Shown here: in pieces, positions 25,476 through 33,307 of the stretch
Numbering within the stretch: the stretch's first letter is position 1
How the letters are laid out: each line of letters begins with the position of its first letter
Assembly (NCBI RefSeq): GCF_002242805.1
Contig: NZ_MCGQ01000009.1
Span: 124,001 to 188,000 of the forward strand
Length of the DNA: 64,000 nucleotides
DNA from: Streptomyces diastatochromogenes
GTDB taxonomy: Bacteria; Actinomycetota; Actinomycetes; Streptomycetales; Streptomycetaceae
Reading direction: 5' to 3'
Translations under genes and position numbers: made by a program
Notes under the pieces: model-generated
Told to the model about the DNA's origin: nothing
Databases searched by the model: none
Seen by the model: only the letters and a program-made list of their open reading frames with translations

Positions 25476-26414
25476 ATGACGACCCTGACGGAAGCGGACG
25501 CGCTCGACGGGCTGCGCGACGCACTCGGCCTGCTGAAGGACCGGGAACAGGTGGCCGAACGGCTGCTCGTCTCTTCCGCCAAGCACTCCTTCGACCCGGA
25601 CAAGGAGCTGGACTGGGACGCGCCCTTCGAAGAGGGAAAGTGGTTCTGGCCGCCGGAGCTGGTCTCGCTCTACGACACGCCTTTGTGGAAGCGGATGGGC
25701 GAGGAACAGCGGATCCTGCTCTCCCAGCACGAGTCCGCGGCGCTGGCCTCGCTCGGCATATGGTTCGAGCTGATCCTCATGCAGCTGCTCGTCCGGCACA
25801 TCTACGACAAGGCGGCGACGAGCGCACACGTCCGGTACGCCCTCACCGAGATCGAGGACGAGTGCCGGCACTCGAAGATGTTCGCCCGGCTGATCTCGCG
25901 GGGTGACGCCCCCTGGTACCCGGTGAGCCGGGCGCACCAGAACCTCGGCCGCGTGTTCAAGACCATCTCCACGACCCCCGGTTCCTTCACGGCCACGCTG
26001 CTCGGCGAGGAGGTGCTGGACTGGATGCAGCGGCTGACGTTCCCGGACGAGCGGGTGCAGCCGCTGATCCGCGGTGTCACCCGCATCCACGTGGTCGAGG
26101 AGGCCCGGCACGTCCGCTACGCCCGCGAGGAACTGCGCCGCCAGATGCTGACGGCCCCGAAGTGGTCCCAGGAGTTCACCCGGGTCACCTCGGGCGAGTT
26201 CGCGCGGGTCTTCTCGGTGGCGTTCGTGAACCCCGAGGTCTACACGAACGTGGGACTGGACAAGCGGGAGGCGATGGCGCAGGTGAAGGCCAGCGGACAT
26301 CGGCGGGAGGTCATGCAGACGGGGGCGAAGCGGTTGACGGACTTCCTGGACGACATCGGGGTGCTGCGGGGGGTGGGGCGGCGGTTGTGGAGGTCGTCCG
26401 GGCTGCTGGCGTAG
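25476..26414 (+). CDS. AurF-like diiron N-oxygenase family protein
   Basis: A 312-residue helical protein with metal-ligand motifs SQHESAALASLGIWFE, ALTEIEDECRHSKMFARL (ExxH) and HVVEEARHVRYAREEL (ExxH), matching the AurF p-aminobenzoate N-oxygenase family. AurF oxidises aryl amines with a carboxylate-bridged diiron centre; whether this one acts on amines is unknown. It follows GAGGTGAAAG upstream. It is divergent from another diiron protein and followed by a TetR gene, suggesting a small regulated oxidation module. Confidence 0.88.
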   Translation: MTTLTEADALDGLRDALGLLKDREQVAERLLVSSAKHSFDPDKELDWDAPFEEGKWFWPPELVSLYDTPLWKRMGEEQRILLSQHESAALASLGIWFELILMQLLVRHIYDKAATSAHVRYALTEIEDECRHSKMFARLISRGDAPWYPVSRAHQNLGRVFKTISTTPGSFTATLLGEEVLDWMQRLTFPDERVQPLIRGVTRIHVVEEARHVRYAREELRRQMLTAPKWSQEFTRVTSGEFARVFSVAFVNPEVYTNVGLDKREAMAQVKASGHRREVMQTGAKRLTDFLDDIGVLRGVGRRLWRSSGLLA

Positions 26415-26480
26415 GCGGGGGCTGGGCGGGGGTGGGGCGCTTGCCCGCAGCTACGTACGGCGCCATGACAGCCGACGTTG

Positions 26481-26552
26481 CTGCAACTCCCCAGGGGCGC
26501 GGGGCTGTATCGATATGCGGCTCCGCCGCGTGGGCGCGACCAGCCACAACGG
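26481..26552. repeat. Streptomyces dispersed intergenic repeat, copy 1
   Basis: Contains the widespread AGGGGCGCGGGG core followed by GCGCGACCAGCC. A related copy lies inverted at 55448-55496; both share a 24-bp stretch around the core and then GCGCGACC. Copy 1 has about 20 extra bases inside. No gene is seen in 26415-26602. Confidence 0.6.
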
Positions 26553-26602
26553 ACCGGCAGACGAATCACGACCCAAGCAGCGCGGCGACTACGCTGAGCG
26601 TC

Positions 26603-27256
26603 ATGACCCCCACCGTCCCGGCCTACCGCAGGTTGAGCGTCGAGGAGCGACGAAGTCAGCTCCTCGATGCCGCGCTCACCCTCTTCGCGCACCGCGCCCC
26701 CGAGGACGTCTCGCTGGACGACGTGGCCGAGGCGGCCGGAGTCTCACGGCCCCTGGTGTACCGGTACTTCCCCGGCGGGAAACAGCAGCTGTACGAGGCC
26801 GCGCTGCGATCCGCCGCCGAGGAACTGCGGCTGTGCTTCGACGAACCCCTGCACGGCCCCCTGCTCCCCCGCCTGTCCCGGGCCCTCGACCGCTATCTGG
26901 GCTTCGTGGACCAGCACGACACCGGCTTCAGCGCGCTGCTCCAGGGCGGCAGCGTGGTGGAGACGTCCCGGACGACCGCCCTAGTGGACGGGGTGCGCCG
27001 GGCTGCGGCCGAGCACATCTTCAGCCACCTCGGCGTCACCGCCCCGGGCCCCCGGCTGCGCATGACCGTCCGGATGTGGATCACCGCGGTGGAGGCGGCC
27101 TCCCTGATCTGGCTGGACGAGGACAAGCAGCCCCCGGTCGAGGAGCTGCGGGACTGGCTGGTCGAGCAGTTCGTGGCGGTCCTCACGGTGACCGCGGGAC
27201 GCGACCCGCAGACGGCGGCCCTCGTCGGCGCGCTCGCCGAGGATGGCCGAGACTGA
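26603..27256 (+). CDS. TetR-family transcriptional regulator
   Basis: A 217-residue regulator: helix-turn-helix near residues 30-50 (VSLDDVAEAAGVSRPLVYRYFPGGKQQLYEAAL), then an all-helical ligand domain. ATG at 26603 gives MTPTVPAYRRLSVEERRSQ. It lies downstream of the AurF-like gene and could control the divergent diiron pair, but the operator is not identified. It overlaps the next gene by 14 bp. Confidence 0.92.
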   Translation: MTPTVPAYRRLSVEERRSQLLDAALTLFAHRAPEDVSLDDVAEAAGVSRPLVYRYFPGGKQQLYEAALRSAAEELRLCFDEPLHGPLLPRLSRALDRYLGFVDQHDTGFSALLQGGSVVETSRTTALVDGVRRAAAEHIFSHLGVTAPGPRLRMTVRMWITAVEAASLIWLDEDKQPPVEELRDWLVEQFVAVLTVTAGRDPQTAALVGALAEDGRD

Positions 27257-27560
27257 CCCCGTGAAGAGTCAGGACACCCCCTTCGAGGGCGGCCCCATGG
27301 ACGGGCGCGTGCTCCCCGTCCTGCTGGGCATGACCGGCCACCCTCCGAAGACGTACCGCATCCCCGTCCCGGACGCGGCCGGCGGCCCGCCCACCGTGCT
27401 CGTGTATCGCCGCGTACCGAGGGGGCACAGCAAGATCGGCGTGGTGCGGGGGTGGAAGTACCAGTACGACCCCGAGGGCAGGCTCGGCGGCAAGGTCAGG
27501 TGGCCCTGGTCCAAGCCGGACGACGGCCCGTCCGGCAAGCCGGATGACGCGACCGGGTGA
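27243..27560 (+). CDS. Small conserved hypothetical protein
   Basis: A 105-residue hydrophilic protein (MAETDPVKSQDTPFEGGPMDGRVLP...) with a central beta-rich stretch (TYRIPVPDAAGGPPTVLVYRR) and a polar tail ending in PDDATG. Overlap with the TetR gene (ATG inside its last codons) suggests coupled translation. No recognised domain. A coding role is supported by codon bias and by the close overlap. Confidence 0.6.
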   Translation: MAETDPVKSQDTPFEGGPMDGRVLPVLLGMTGHPPKTYRIPVPDAAGGPPTVLVYRRVPRGHSKIGVVRGWKYQYDPEGRLGGKVRWPWSKPDDGPSGKPDDATG

Positions 27561-27671
27561 CAGGGTTGCGCCGAACCGCGTAGGCAGGGCACATACATCT
27601 CCGTACATGTCTGATTATCGCCGTGCGGCACCAGGCGGAAGGACCGCCCGTACCGCATCGGAGGTGATGAC

Positions 27672-28718
27672 GTGTCAGGAGTGCTTCTGCGCCTGGCCTG
27701 TACGGCCGCGGTGGCGGCCCAGGCCGTCCTCGCGCCCGTACCCGCGGTGGCCGCGCTCGACCCGCAGCGGCCCGTCTCCGAGCTGCTGACGGACCTTCAG
27801 CAGCTCTACCGGCAGACCGAACAGGCCACCGAGACCTACAACGCCACGGCGGAGCAGCTCAAGAAGCAGCAGGACGAGGTGGACCGCCTCGACGGCGAAC
27901 TGGCCCGCGCGCGGCTCGCCCTGCAGGGCAGCCGGATCGACGCCGGCCGCCTGGCCCGGCAGCAGTACCAGAACCGCAGCGACCTCTCCCCCTACCTCCG
28001 CCTGCTGCTCGCGCCCGACCCGCAGCACGCGCTGGACGAGGGCCATGTCATCGGACAGCTGGCCCGCGAGCGCGCCGAGACGGTGGACCGGCTGACCGGG
28101 ACCGAGAGGAGGAAGGACGCACTGGCCAGGGCGGCCCGCAAGGCCCTGGACACCCGGCAGACCCTCGCCGCACGGCAGAAGAAGCAGCGCGACGACGTGA
28201 CGGCCAAGCTCACCGATGTCGAACGGCTCCTCGCCTCCCTCACCCCGGAACAGCTCAGCGCGATCGCCGGACTGGAACAGCAGGGAGTCACCGCGGCCCA
28301 GGACAAGCTCGTCACCTCGGGCGCCCTCGGCAAGGCCGCGGCCCCTTCCTCGGCCGGGGGCGAGCGGGCGGTCCGCTACGCCATGGACCAGATCGGCAAG
28401 CCGTACCAGTGGGGAGCGACGGGCCCGAAGTCGTACGACTGCTCGGGCCTCACCTCACAGGCCTGGGACCACGCGGGCACCCCCATCCCCCGCACCAGCC
28501 AGGAACAGTGGGCCCGACTGAAGCGGATCCCGCTGACCGACCTGCGCCCCGGAGACTTGGTCGTCTACTTCCCGGAGGCGACGCACGTGGCGATGTACGT
28601 GGGGGACGGAAAGGTCGTACAGGCGCCTAGACCTGGCGAGAAGGTGAAGCTCTCCCCCCTGGCGTCCTATCCGGTACTTGGCGCCGTACGACCCGATCAG
28701 GCCACGGAAGCCAAGTAG
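27672..28718 (+). CDS. Secreted NlpC/P60 peptidoglycan hydrolase with coiled-coil domain
   Basis: A 348-residue protein: signal peptide (LRLACTAAVAAQAVLAPVPAVAA), a long coiled coil (residues about 45-200) and a C-terminal NlpC/P60 domain with catalytic Cys in YDCSGLTSQAW and His in ATHVAMYVGDG. This is the RipA/p60 layout of D,L-endopeptidases that cut the stem peptide; the coiled coil commonly controls access to the active site. The GTG at 27672 is fixed by GGAGGTGAT just upstream. Confidence 0.92.
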   Translation: MSGVLLRLACTAAVAAQAVLAPVPAVAALDPQRPVSELLTDLQQLYRQTEQATETYNATAEQLKKQQDEVDRLDGELARARLALQGSRIDAGRLARQQYQNRSDLSPYLRLLLAPDPQHALDEGHVIGQLARERAETVDRLTGTERRKDALARAARKALDTRQTLAARQKKQRDDVTAKLTDVERLLASLTPEQLSAIAGLEQQGVTAAQDKLVTSGALGKAAAPSSAGGERAVRYAMDQIGKPYQWGATGPKSYDCSGLTSQAWDHAGTPIPRTSQEQWARLKRIPLTDLRPGDLVVYFPEATHVAMYVGDGKVVQAPRPGEKVKLSPLASYPVLGAVRPDQATEAK

Positions 28719-28756
28719 GCCCGAGTCTCCTCGGGCGCTGAGAGACGAGGTCACTC

Positions 28757-29839
28757 ATGCCACGATCCATGCGCGCGCTCGTAGCCGGAATGGTGGGCGA
28801 GCCGGCCGATGTCCTCCGGCTGGAATCCCGGCCTGTTCCCACGCCGGAGGCCGGTCAGGCGTTGATCCGCGTGAAGGCGACTCCGATTCACGCCAGTGAT
28901 CTGCATGTGCTGCGTGGCCGCTACGGATTCTCCCCCGAGTTCCCCACTGTCGGGGGTCACATGGAGTGCGTGGGCCGTATTGAGGCCCTGGGCCCGGATA
29001 CCGAGGGACTGAAGATCGGCGAGCGCGTGGTGGCCGTTGCCGTCCCGGCGGTACCCGGGCCGAAGGTGGCCGGTACGTGGCAGGAATACCTTGTTGCCGA
29101 TGTACGAAGGCTCCTGCCGGTCCCCGATCGTCTGAGCGACTCCAGCGCCTGCCAACTCGCCGTCAACCCGTTGACCGCGCTGCTCCTGGTGACGCGCGAA
29201 CTCGACGTACAGCCGGGTGAATGGTTGTTGCAGACGGCCGCGGGCTCCACCGTCGGCCGGCTCGTCATTCAGCTGGCCAGGCATCTGGGTATCCGCACGA
29301 TCAATGTCGTACGGCGGCGCGCTGCCGTCGAGGAGATCAGAGCGCTCGGTGGTGACGAGGTCATCTGCACCGAGGACGAGGACCTGGTGCGGCGTGTGGC
29401 CGAGATTTCAGGACCGGCCGGCGTGCGCAAGGCCACCGACTGCGTCGCGGGCGACGTGGGTGCCCAGGTGTCCCAGGCACTGGCTCCGGGGGGAGAGGTC
29501 GTGGTCTACGGCGCACTCTCCACCCACCGGCAGACCGACCCGGCAGCGCTGACGATCCCGCTGCAGGCACGCTCGGTCATCTACGAGACCAAAACAGTCC
29601 GTGGCTTCTGGCTGAACCGCTGGTTCGGCACTGCCTCACCCGCGGATGCGCTGCGCGCGCTGTCCGAGGTGCGCGGTCTCGTCGCCGACGAAGTGCTGAG
29701 CATCCCCCAAGGCCGGCCTTTCCCGCTCGAACGCTTCACCGAAGCCATCGCGTTCGCCGAAACACCCGCACACGACGCCAAACCGCTCTTCGTCTTCGAA
29801 GATGACCGGGACGAAGACGAGCACGTGATCGCCAAATGA
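28757..29839 (+). CDS. MDR-family enoyl-thioester/quinone reductase-like protein
   Basis: A 360-residue medium-chain reductase: N-terminal GroES-like domain (GQALIRVKATPIHASDLHVLRG, GHMECVGRIEALG) and a Rossmann domain with AAGSTVGRLVIQLARHLG. The segment VNPLTALLLV is like the MECR/ETR enoyl-reductase signature, and the catalytic zinc ligands of alcohol dehydrogenases are lacking. It likely reduces C=C or quinone bonds with NADPH. Transcription may extend to the DUF6083 gene 52 bp downstream. Confidence 0.85.
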   Translation: MPRSMRALVAGMVGEPADVLRLESRPVPTPEAGQALIRVKATPIHASDLHVLRGRYGFSPEFPTVGGHMECVGRIEALGPDTEGLKIGERVVAVAVPAVPGPKVAGTWQEYLVADVRRLLPVPDRLSDSSACQLAVNPLTALLLVTRELDVQPGEWLLQTAAGSTVGRLVIQLARHLGIRTINVVRRRAAVEEIRALGGDEVICTEDEDLVRRVAEISGPAGVRKATDCVAGDVGAQVSQALAPGGEVVVYGALSTHRQTDPAALTIPLQARSVIYETKTVRGFWLNRWFGTASPADALRALSEVRGLVADEVLSIPQGRPFPLERFTEAIAFAETPAHDAKPLFVFEDDRDEDEHVIAK

Positions 29840-29891
29840 GGCTAAATCGCGACCTACTGGGAACCGGTCAGATTCGCCCACACTCGAACAC

Positions 29892-30359
29892 ATGGGGGCG
29901 ACGCGGGATGGTGACCAGTCCATATGTCTTCGCTGCGGAGAGGCCGGCGGCTCCGTACGCGAGCGCGGGCGGATCAGCCTCATGGCGAGGTACTGCGAGA
30001 AGTGCTGGAACATCCTCGCCAACGAGATGGCCGAGGCCGACGGGGCCACAGCCGCCCCCAGGCCCGCATCCGACCCCGACGACGTGACATGGATCGAGCC
30101 ACCGATGTGCCCGGAATGCGGCGCTTCGATCCGCCTGTACCCCACCAACTACGACCGATGGGTCAGCCTCGCCATGGTGGAACTGCCCGCGAAAGACGTC
30201 CCGGAGGCCTTCAGGTGGCGTTTGACGAGACTCCCGGCCCGCTCTCACATCCCCGCCGATGTCGTGGCCGTACGGGTCCGTGGAATCGATCCGTTGCCGA
30301 GCGAACCCGTGGTGCCGGCTCACAGCATGATGTGCGTCCCCGAGTGGGGTGAACCGTAG
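29892..30359 (+). CDS. DUF6083-like zinc-ribbon protein
   Basis: A 155-residue protein with two Cys pairs: CLRCG near the start and YCEKCW at about 35-40, then PPMCPECGASIRLYPTNYDRWVSLA. The rest (ADVVAVRVRGIDPLP...VVPAHSMMC) is the conserved body of a Streptomyces family I recall as DUF6083. Paired Cys suggest structural zinc. No function is known. A hairpin terminator follows. Confidence 0.72.
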   Translation: MGATRDGDQSICLRCGEAGGSVRERGRISLMARYCEKCWNILANEMAEADGATAAPRPASDPDDVTWIEPPMCPECGASIRLYPTNYDRWVSLAMVELPAKDVPEAFRWRLTRLPARSHIPADVVAVRVRGIDPLPSEPVVPAHSMMCVPEWGEP

Positions 30360-30391
30360 TTCATGCAGCAGCGAGCGGTGAGCATGCAGGG

Positions 30392-30421
30392 ACGGCCCCG
30401 GCAGCACAACCGGGGCCGTCT
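30392..30421. terminator. Hairpin terminator between convergent genes
   Basis: GACGGCCCCGG and CCGGGGCCGTC pair over 11 bp with an 8-nt loop. It sits 32 bp after the DUF6083 stop and 65 bp before the 3' end of the convergent monooxygenase gene, so it could serve both. Confidence 0.75.
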
Positions 30422-30485
30422 CCGGGCCGTCCAGGGCAGCCGACGACGACCAGTAACAACGGTCGGATCGCTGGTCAGAGCCCTG

Positions 30486-31739
30486 TCAGGCTCCGGCGAC
30501 CGAAGCCAGGTACGCCTCGGTCTTCTCCGGCTCGTAGAAGAAGTCCTCGAAGTCCGCCGGGTCGTTGAACGCGTTGGCGAATCGATTCGCCACCGGGGGC
30601 AGCTGGCCGGCCGCGCCGATGAGGTTCAGGATGTGCTCCGGCGGCGGGGCCAGCATGGCGTTGGTCCACTTGGTCACGTGCGACGCGGTCGCCCAGTACC
30701 GGTCGAACGTCTGCCGCATCCACTCCTCGTCGAACGGCTTGTCCTCCCGCTCCAGGATCGAGGCGAGGTACGCGGCCGCGCACTTGGAGGCGGAGTTGGA
30801 GCCCTGACCGGTGATCGGGTCGTTGGCGACGACCACGTCGGCCACGCCGAGGACCAGACCGCCGGAGGGAAGACGGCCGATGGGGTTGCGGACGGTCGGG
30901 GCGTAGCGGCCGGCCAACGTGCCGCCGGCGTCGGTCAGTTCGACCTGCGTGGCCCGCGCGTACTCCCAGGGAGTGAACTTCTCCATGAGTTCCAGGGTCA
31001 GGGAGAGGTGCTCCGCCGGGTCCTTGACGCCGTTGAAGACGTCGAGCGGGCCGCCGGGTATGCCCTCCCAGAACAGGATGTCGGCGCGGCCGGAGGTGGT
31101 GAGCGTCGGCATGATGAAGAGTTCGCCGACGCCGGGGACCAGGTTGCAGCGGACCGCGTCGTACTCCGGGTGCTCGGGGCGGGGGCCGAGGCCGTGGACG
31201 TACGCGACGGCCAGCGCGCGCTGCGGCTCGGCGTACGGGGAACGCTCCGGGTCGCGGGCGAACATCGAGACCAGCTCGCCCTTGCCCGCCGCGACCAGGA
31301 CGAGGTCGTAGGTGCGGGAGAAGTAGTCGAGGTCGCCGACCGCCGCGCCGTGGATGACCAGCTGGCCGCCGCGCTGGGCGAAGGTCTCCATCCAGCCGGC
31401 CATCTTCACCCGCTGGTCGACCGACTGGGCGTACCCGTCGAGCCGGCCCACCCAGTCGATCGCCCGCTGGGTCGGACCGGGGTCGTGCGAGCCGGGGGCC
31501 GCGACCGAGACGCCGAGTCCTTCGATCTTGGGGGCCTGGGACTCCCAGAAGTTCAGCTGGAGATCGCGCTCGTGCTGCAGTGCCGTGTCGAACATGCACT
31601 GCGTCGACATGACCCGGCCGGAGCGGATCTCGTCCGCGGTCCGGTTCGACATCAGGGTGACCTCGTAGCCGTGCGACTGCAGGCCGAGGGCGAGCTGGAG
31701 TCCGGACTGGCCGGCTCCGACGACGAGTATCTTCCGCAT
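30486..31739 (-). CDS. Styrene/indole-monooxygenase-like FAD protein
   Basis: A 417-residue flavoprotein with an N-terminal FAD-binding Rossmann motif (ILVVGAGQSGLQLALGL) and the second FAD motif GLVLGVADVVVANDPITGQGSN. This matches StyA-type two-component monooxygenases, which epoxidise aromatic alkenes or indole using flavin reduced by a separate reductase; no reductase gene is nearby. It starts 29 bp after the conservon GTPase gene and reads the same way, so it is probably the extra member of that operon. Confidence 0.88.
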   Translation of the reverse strand: MRKILVVGAGQSGLQLALGLQSHGYEVTLMSNRTADEIRSGRVMSTQCMFDTALQHERDLQLNFWESQAPKIEGLGVSVAAPGSHDPGPTQRAIDWVGRLDGYAQSVDQRVKMAGWMETFAQRGGQLVIHGAAVGDLDYFSRTYDLVLVAAGKGELVSMFARDPERSPYAEPQRALAVAYVHGLGPRPEHPEYDAVRCNLVPGVGELFIMPTLTTSGRADILFWEGIPGGPLDVFNGVKDPAEHLSLTLELMEKFTPWEYARATQVELTDAGGTLAGRYAPTVRNPIGRLPSGGLVLGVADVVVANDPITGQGSNSASKCAAAYLASILEREDKPFDEEWMRQTFDRYWATASHVTKWTNAMLAPPPEHILNLIGAAGQLPPVANRFANAFNDPADFEDFFYEPEKTEAYLASVAGA

Positions 31740-31768
31740 GCGGGTGTGTCTCCTACGGGGGCTGGGGA

Positions 31769-32416
31769 CTACTCGGGGGTTTCGTCCAGCGCGTGGCCCA
31801 CCAGGGCCAGGAGGGTCTCGATCACCGAGATCCGGCGCCGCGCGTCCATGATCATGACAGGGATGTGCGCGGGGATCGTCAGGGCCTCGCGCACATCCTC
31901 CGGCTCGAACAGCTCGCTGTCGTCGAAGTGGTTGACCGCGACGACGTACGGCAGTCCGCAGCTCTCGAAGTAGTCCAGTGCGGGGAAGCAGTCCTTCAGG
32001 CGGCGGGTGTCGGCCAGCACGACGGCGCCGATCGCGCCCCGCACCAGGTCGTCCCACATGAACCAGAACCGCTGCTGGCCCGGCGTGCCGAACAGGTAGA
32101 GCACCAGGTCGTCGTCGAGCGTGAGGCGGCCGTAGTCCATGGCCACCGTGGTGGTCAGCTTGCCGGGCGTGGCGGAGAGGTCGTCGGTGCCCACGCTCGC
32201 CTCGGTCATCAGCGCCTCGGTCTGCAGCGGCGTGATCTCCGAGACGGTCGTGACCAGCGTGGTCTTGCCGACGCCGAAGCCGCCCGCGACCACGATCTTC
32301 GTGGCGACGGGGGGCCGGTCCCGGTCCTTCTGCCAGGCCTTCAGATCCTCGTCGGGCTCGGCGAACCCGGCGACGAGGGGGGTGACGCCGGTGACGTCAG
32401 AGACGGCGGAGTCCAC
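31769..32416 (-). CDS. cvnD: Conservon Ras-like GTPase (CvnD)
   Basis: A 215-residue small GTPase: P-loop GGFGVGKTTLV, switch FGTPGQQRFWF (DxxG equivalent in the altered FGTPGQ form) and a NHFD motif for guanine binding. CvnD proteins cycle on the membrane with CvnA-C in a eukaryote-like signalling complex controlling development and antibiotics in Streptomyces. GTG start at 32416 overlaps cvnC by 20 bp. Confidence 0.93.
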   Translation of the reverse strand: MDSAVSDVTGVTPLVAGFAEPDEDLKAWQKDRDRPPVATKIVVAGGFGVGKTTLVTTVSEITPLQTEALMTEASVGTDDLSATPGKLTTTVAMDYGRLTLDDDLVLYLFGTPGQQRFWFMWDDLVRGAIGAVVLADTRRLKDCFPALDYFESCGLPYVVAVNHFDDSELFEPEDVREALTIPAHIPVMIMDARRRISVIETLLALVGHALDETPE

Positions 32417-32813
32417 TCAGCACCCTTTCCAGCAGGACGCGGTCCGGACGGCCGGTGCCGTGACCGGTTCCGGTGCCGTACACACGGATCTTTCCCTGGT
32501 CCGCGAGGTCGCTCAGCAGGACGCGGACCACGCCGAGCGGCATCCTCAGCAGCGCGGCGATCTCGGCCACCGTGCGCATACGGCGGCACAGTTCGACTAT
32601 GGCCCGCATCTCCGGCATGACCCGGGCGGAGAGCGGCGCACTGGTCAGTTCCCTGCGCTCCTCGGGGGCCTCCAGGGCGGCCACGAAGGTCTCCACCAGG
32701 AGGACGTGGCCGAAGCGGGTACGGCCGCCGGTGAGCGAGTAGGGGCGGACGCGGGCGGGCTTGCGGTCGCCGCCGCGGACGGGGAGCTGCTGCTTCTTCG
32801 CTGTGCCGCTCAC
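32397..32813 (-). CDS. cvnC: Conservon DUF742 protein (CvnC)
   Basis: A 138-residue DUF742 protein. The conserved segments VRPYSLTGGRTR and PEMRAIVELCRRMRTVAEIAALLRMPLGVVRVLLSDL form a winged-helix-like fold. It is thought to link the roadblock protein and GTPase. The GTG at 32813 shares GTGA with the cvnB stop (4-bp overlap). Confidence 0.93.
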   Translation of the reverse strand: MSGTAKKQQLPVRGGDRKPARVRPYSLTGGRTRFGHVLLVETFVAALEAPEERRELTSAPLSARVMPEMRAIVELCRRMRTVAEIAALLRMPLGVVRVLLSDLADQGKIRVYGTGTGHGTGRPDRVLLERVLSGLRRL

Positions 32814-33307
32814 TGGGCGCTCCCGGTCGACTCGGCCTCCAGGGATTTCCGTAGCTCGCTGCGGAGTTCGGGGGTCAGGACGTGGCCGGCGCGGCCGACG
32901 AAGAGGGCCATGTGGTACGCCACCACGCTCATGTCGCACTCGGCGGAGCCGTGTACGCCGAGCAGCGAGCCGTCGCTGATCGACATCACGAACAGGCTGC
33001 CCTCGTCCATCGCGATCATCGTGTGCTTGACCCCGCCGAACTCCATGAGCCTGGCGGCGCCGACGGTGAGGCTGCCGATGCCGGAGACGATGGTGGCGAG
33101 GTCGGCGGAGGAGCCCTTGGGGCCCTTCGTCCTGACCTTCTGGCGGGACTGCTCGGTGTGGCCGGGGTCGGACGAGAGGAGCAGCAGGCCGTCCGAGGAG
33201 ACCACGGCGACGGACTGGATGCCGGGGACTTCCTCGACCAGGTTGGTCAGCAGCCAGTGCAGGTTGCGGGCCTCACTGCTCAGTCCGAAGGTACTGGGCG
33301 CGGTCAA
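32810..33307 (-). CDS. cvnB: Conservon roadblock/LC7 protein (CvnB)
   Basis: A 165-residue roadblock/LC7 domain protein (LLTNLVEEVPGIQSVAVVSSDGLLLLSS; IVSGIGSLTVGAARLMEFGG). MglB-like members act as GTPase regulators. TTG start at 33307 with GGAGG 7 nt upstream; TTGA overlaps the cvnA stop. Confidence 0.93.
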   Translation of the reverse strand: MTAPSTFGLSSEARNLHWLLTNLVEEVPGIQSVAVVSSDGLLLLSSDPGHTEQSRQKVRTKGPKGSSADLATIVSGIGSLTVGAARLMEFGGVKHTMIAMDEGSLFVMSISDGSLLGVHGSAECDMSVVAYHMALFVGRAGHVLTPELRSELRKSLEAESTGSAQ

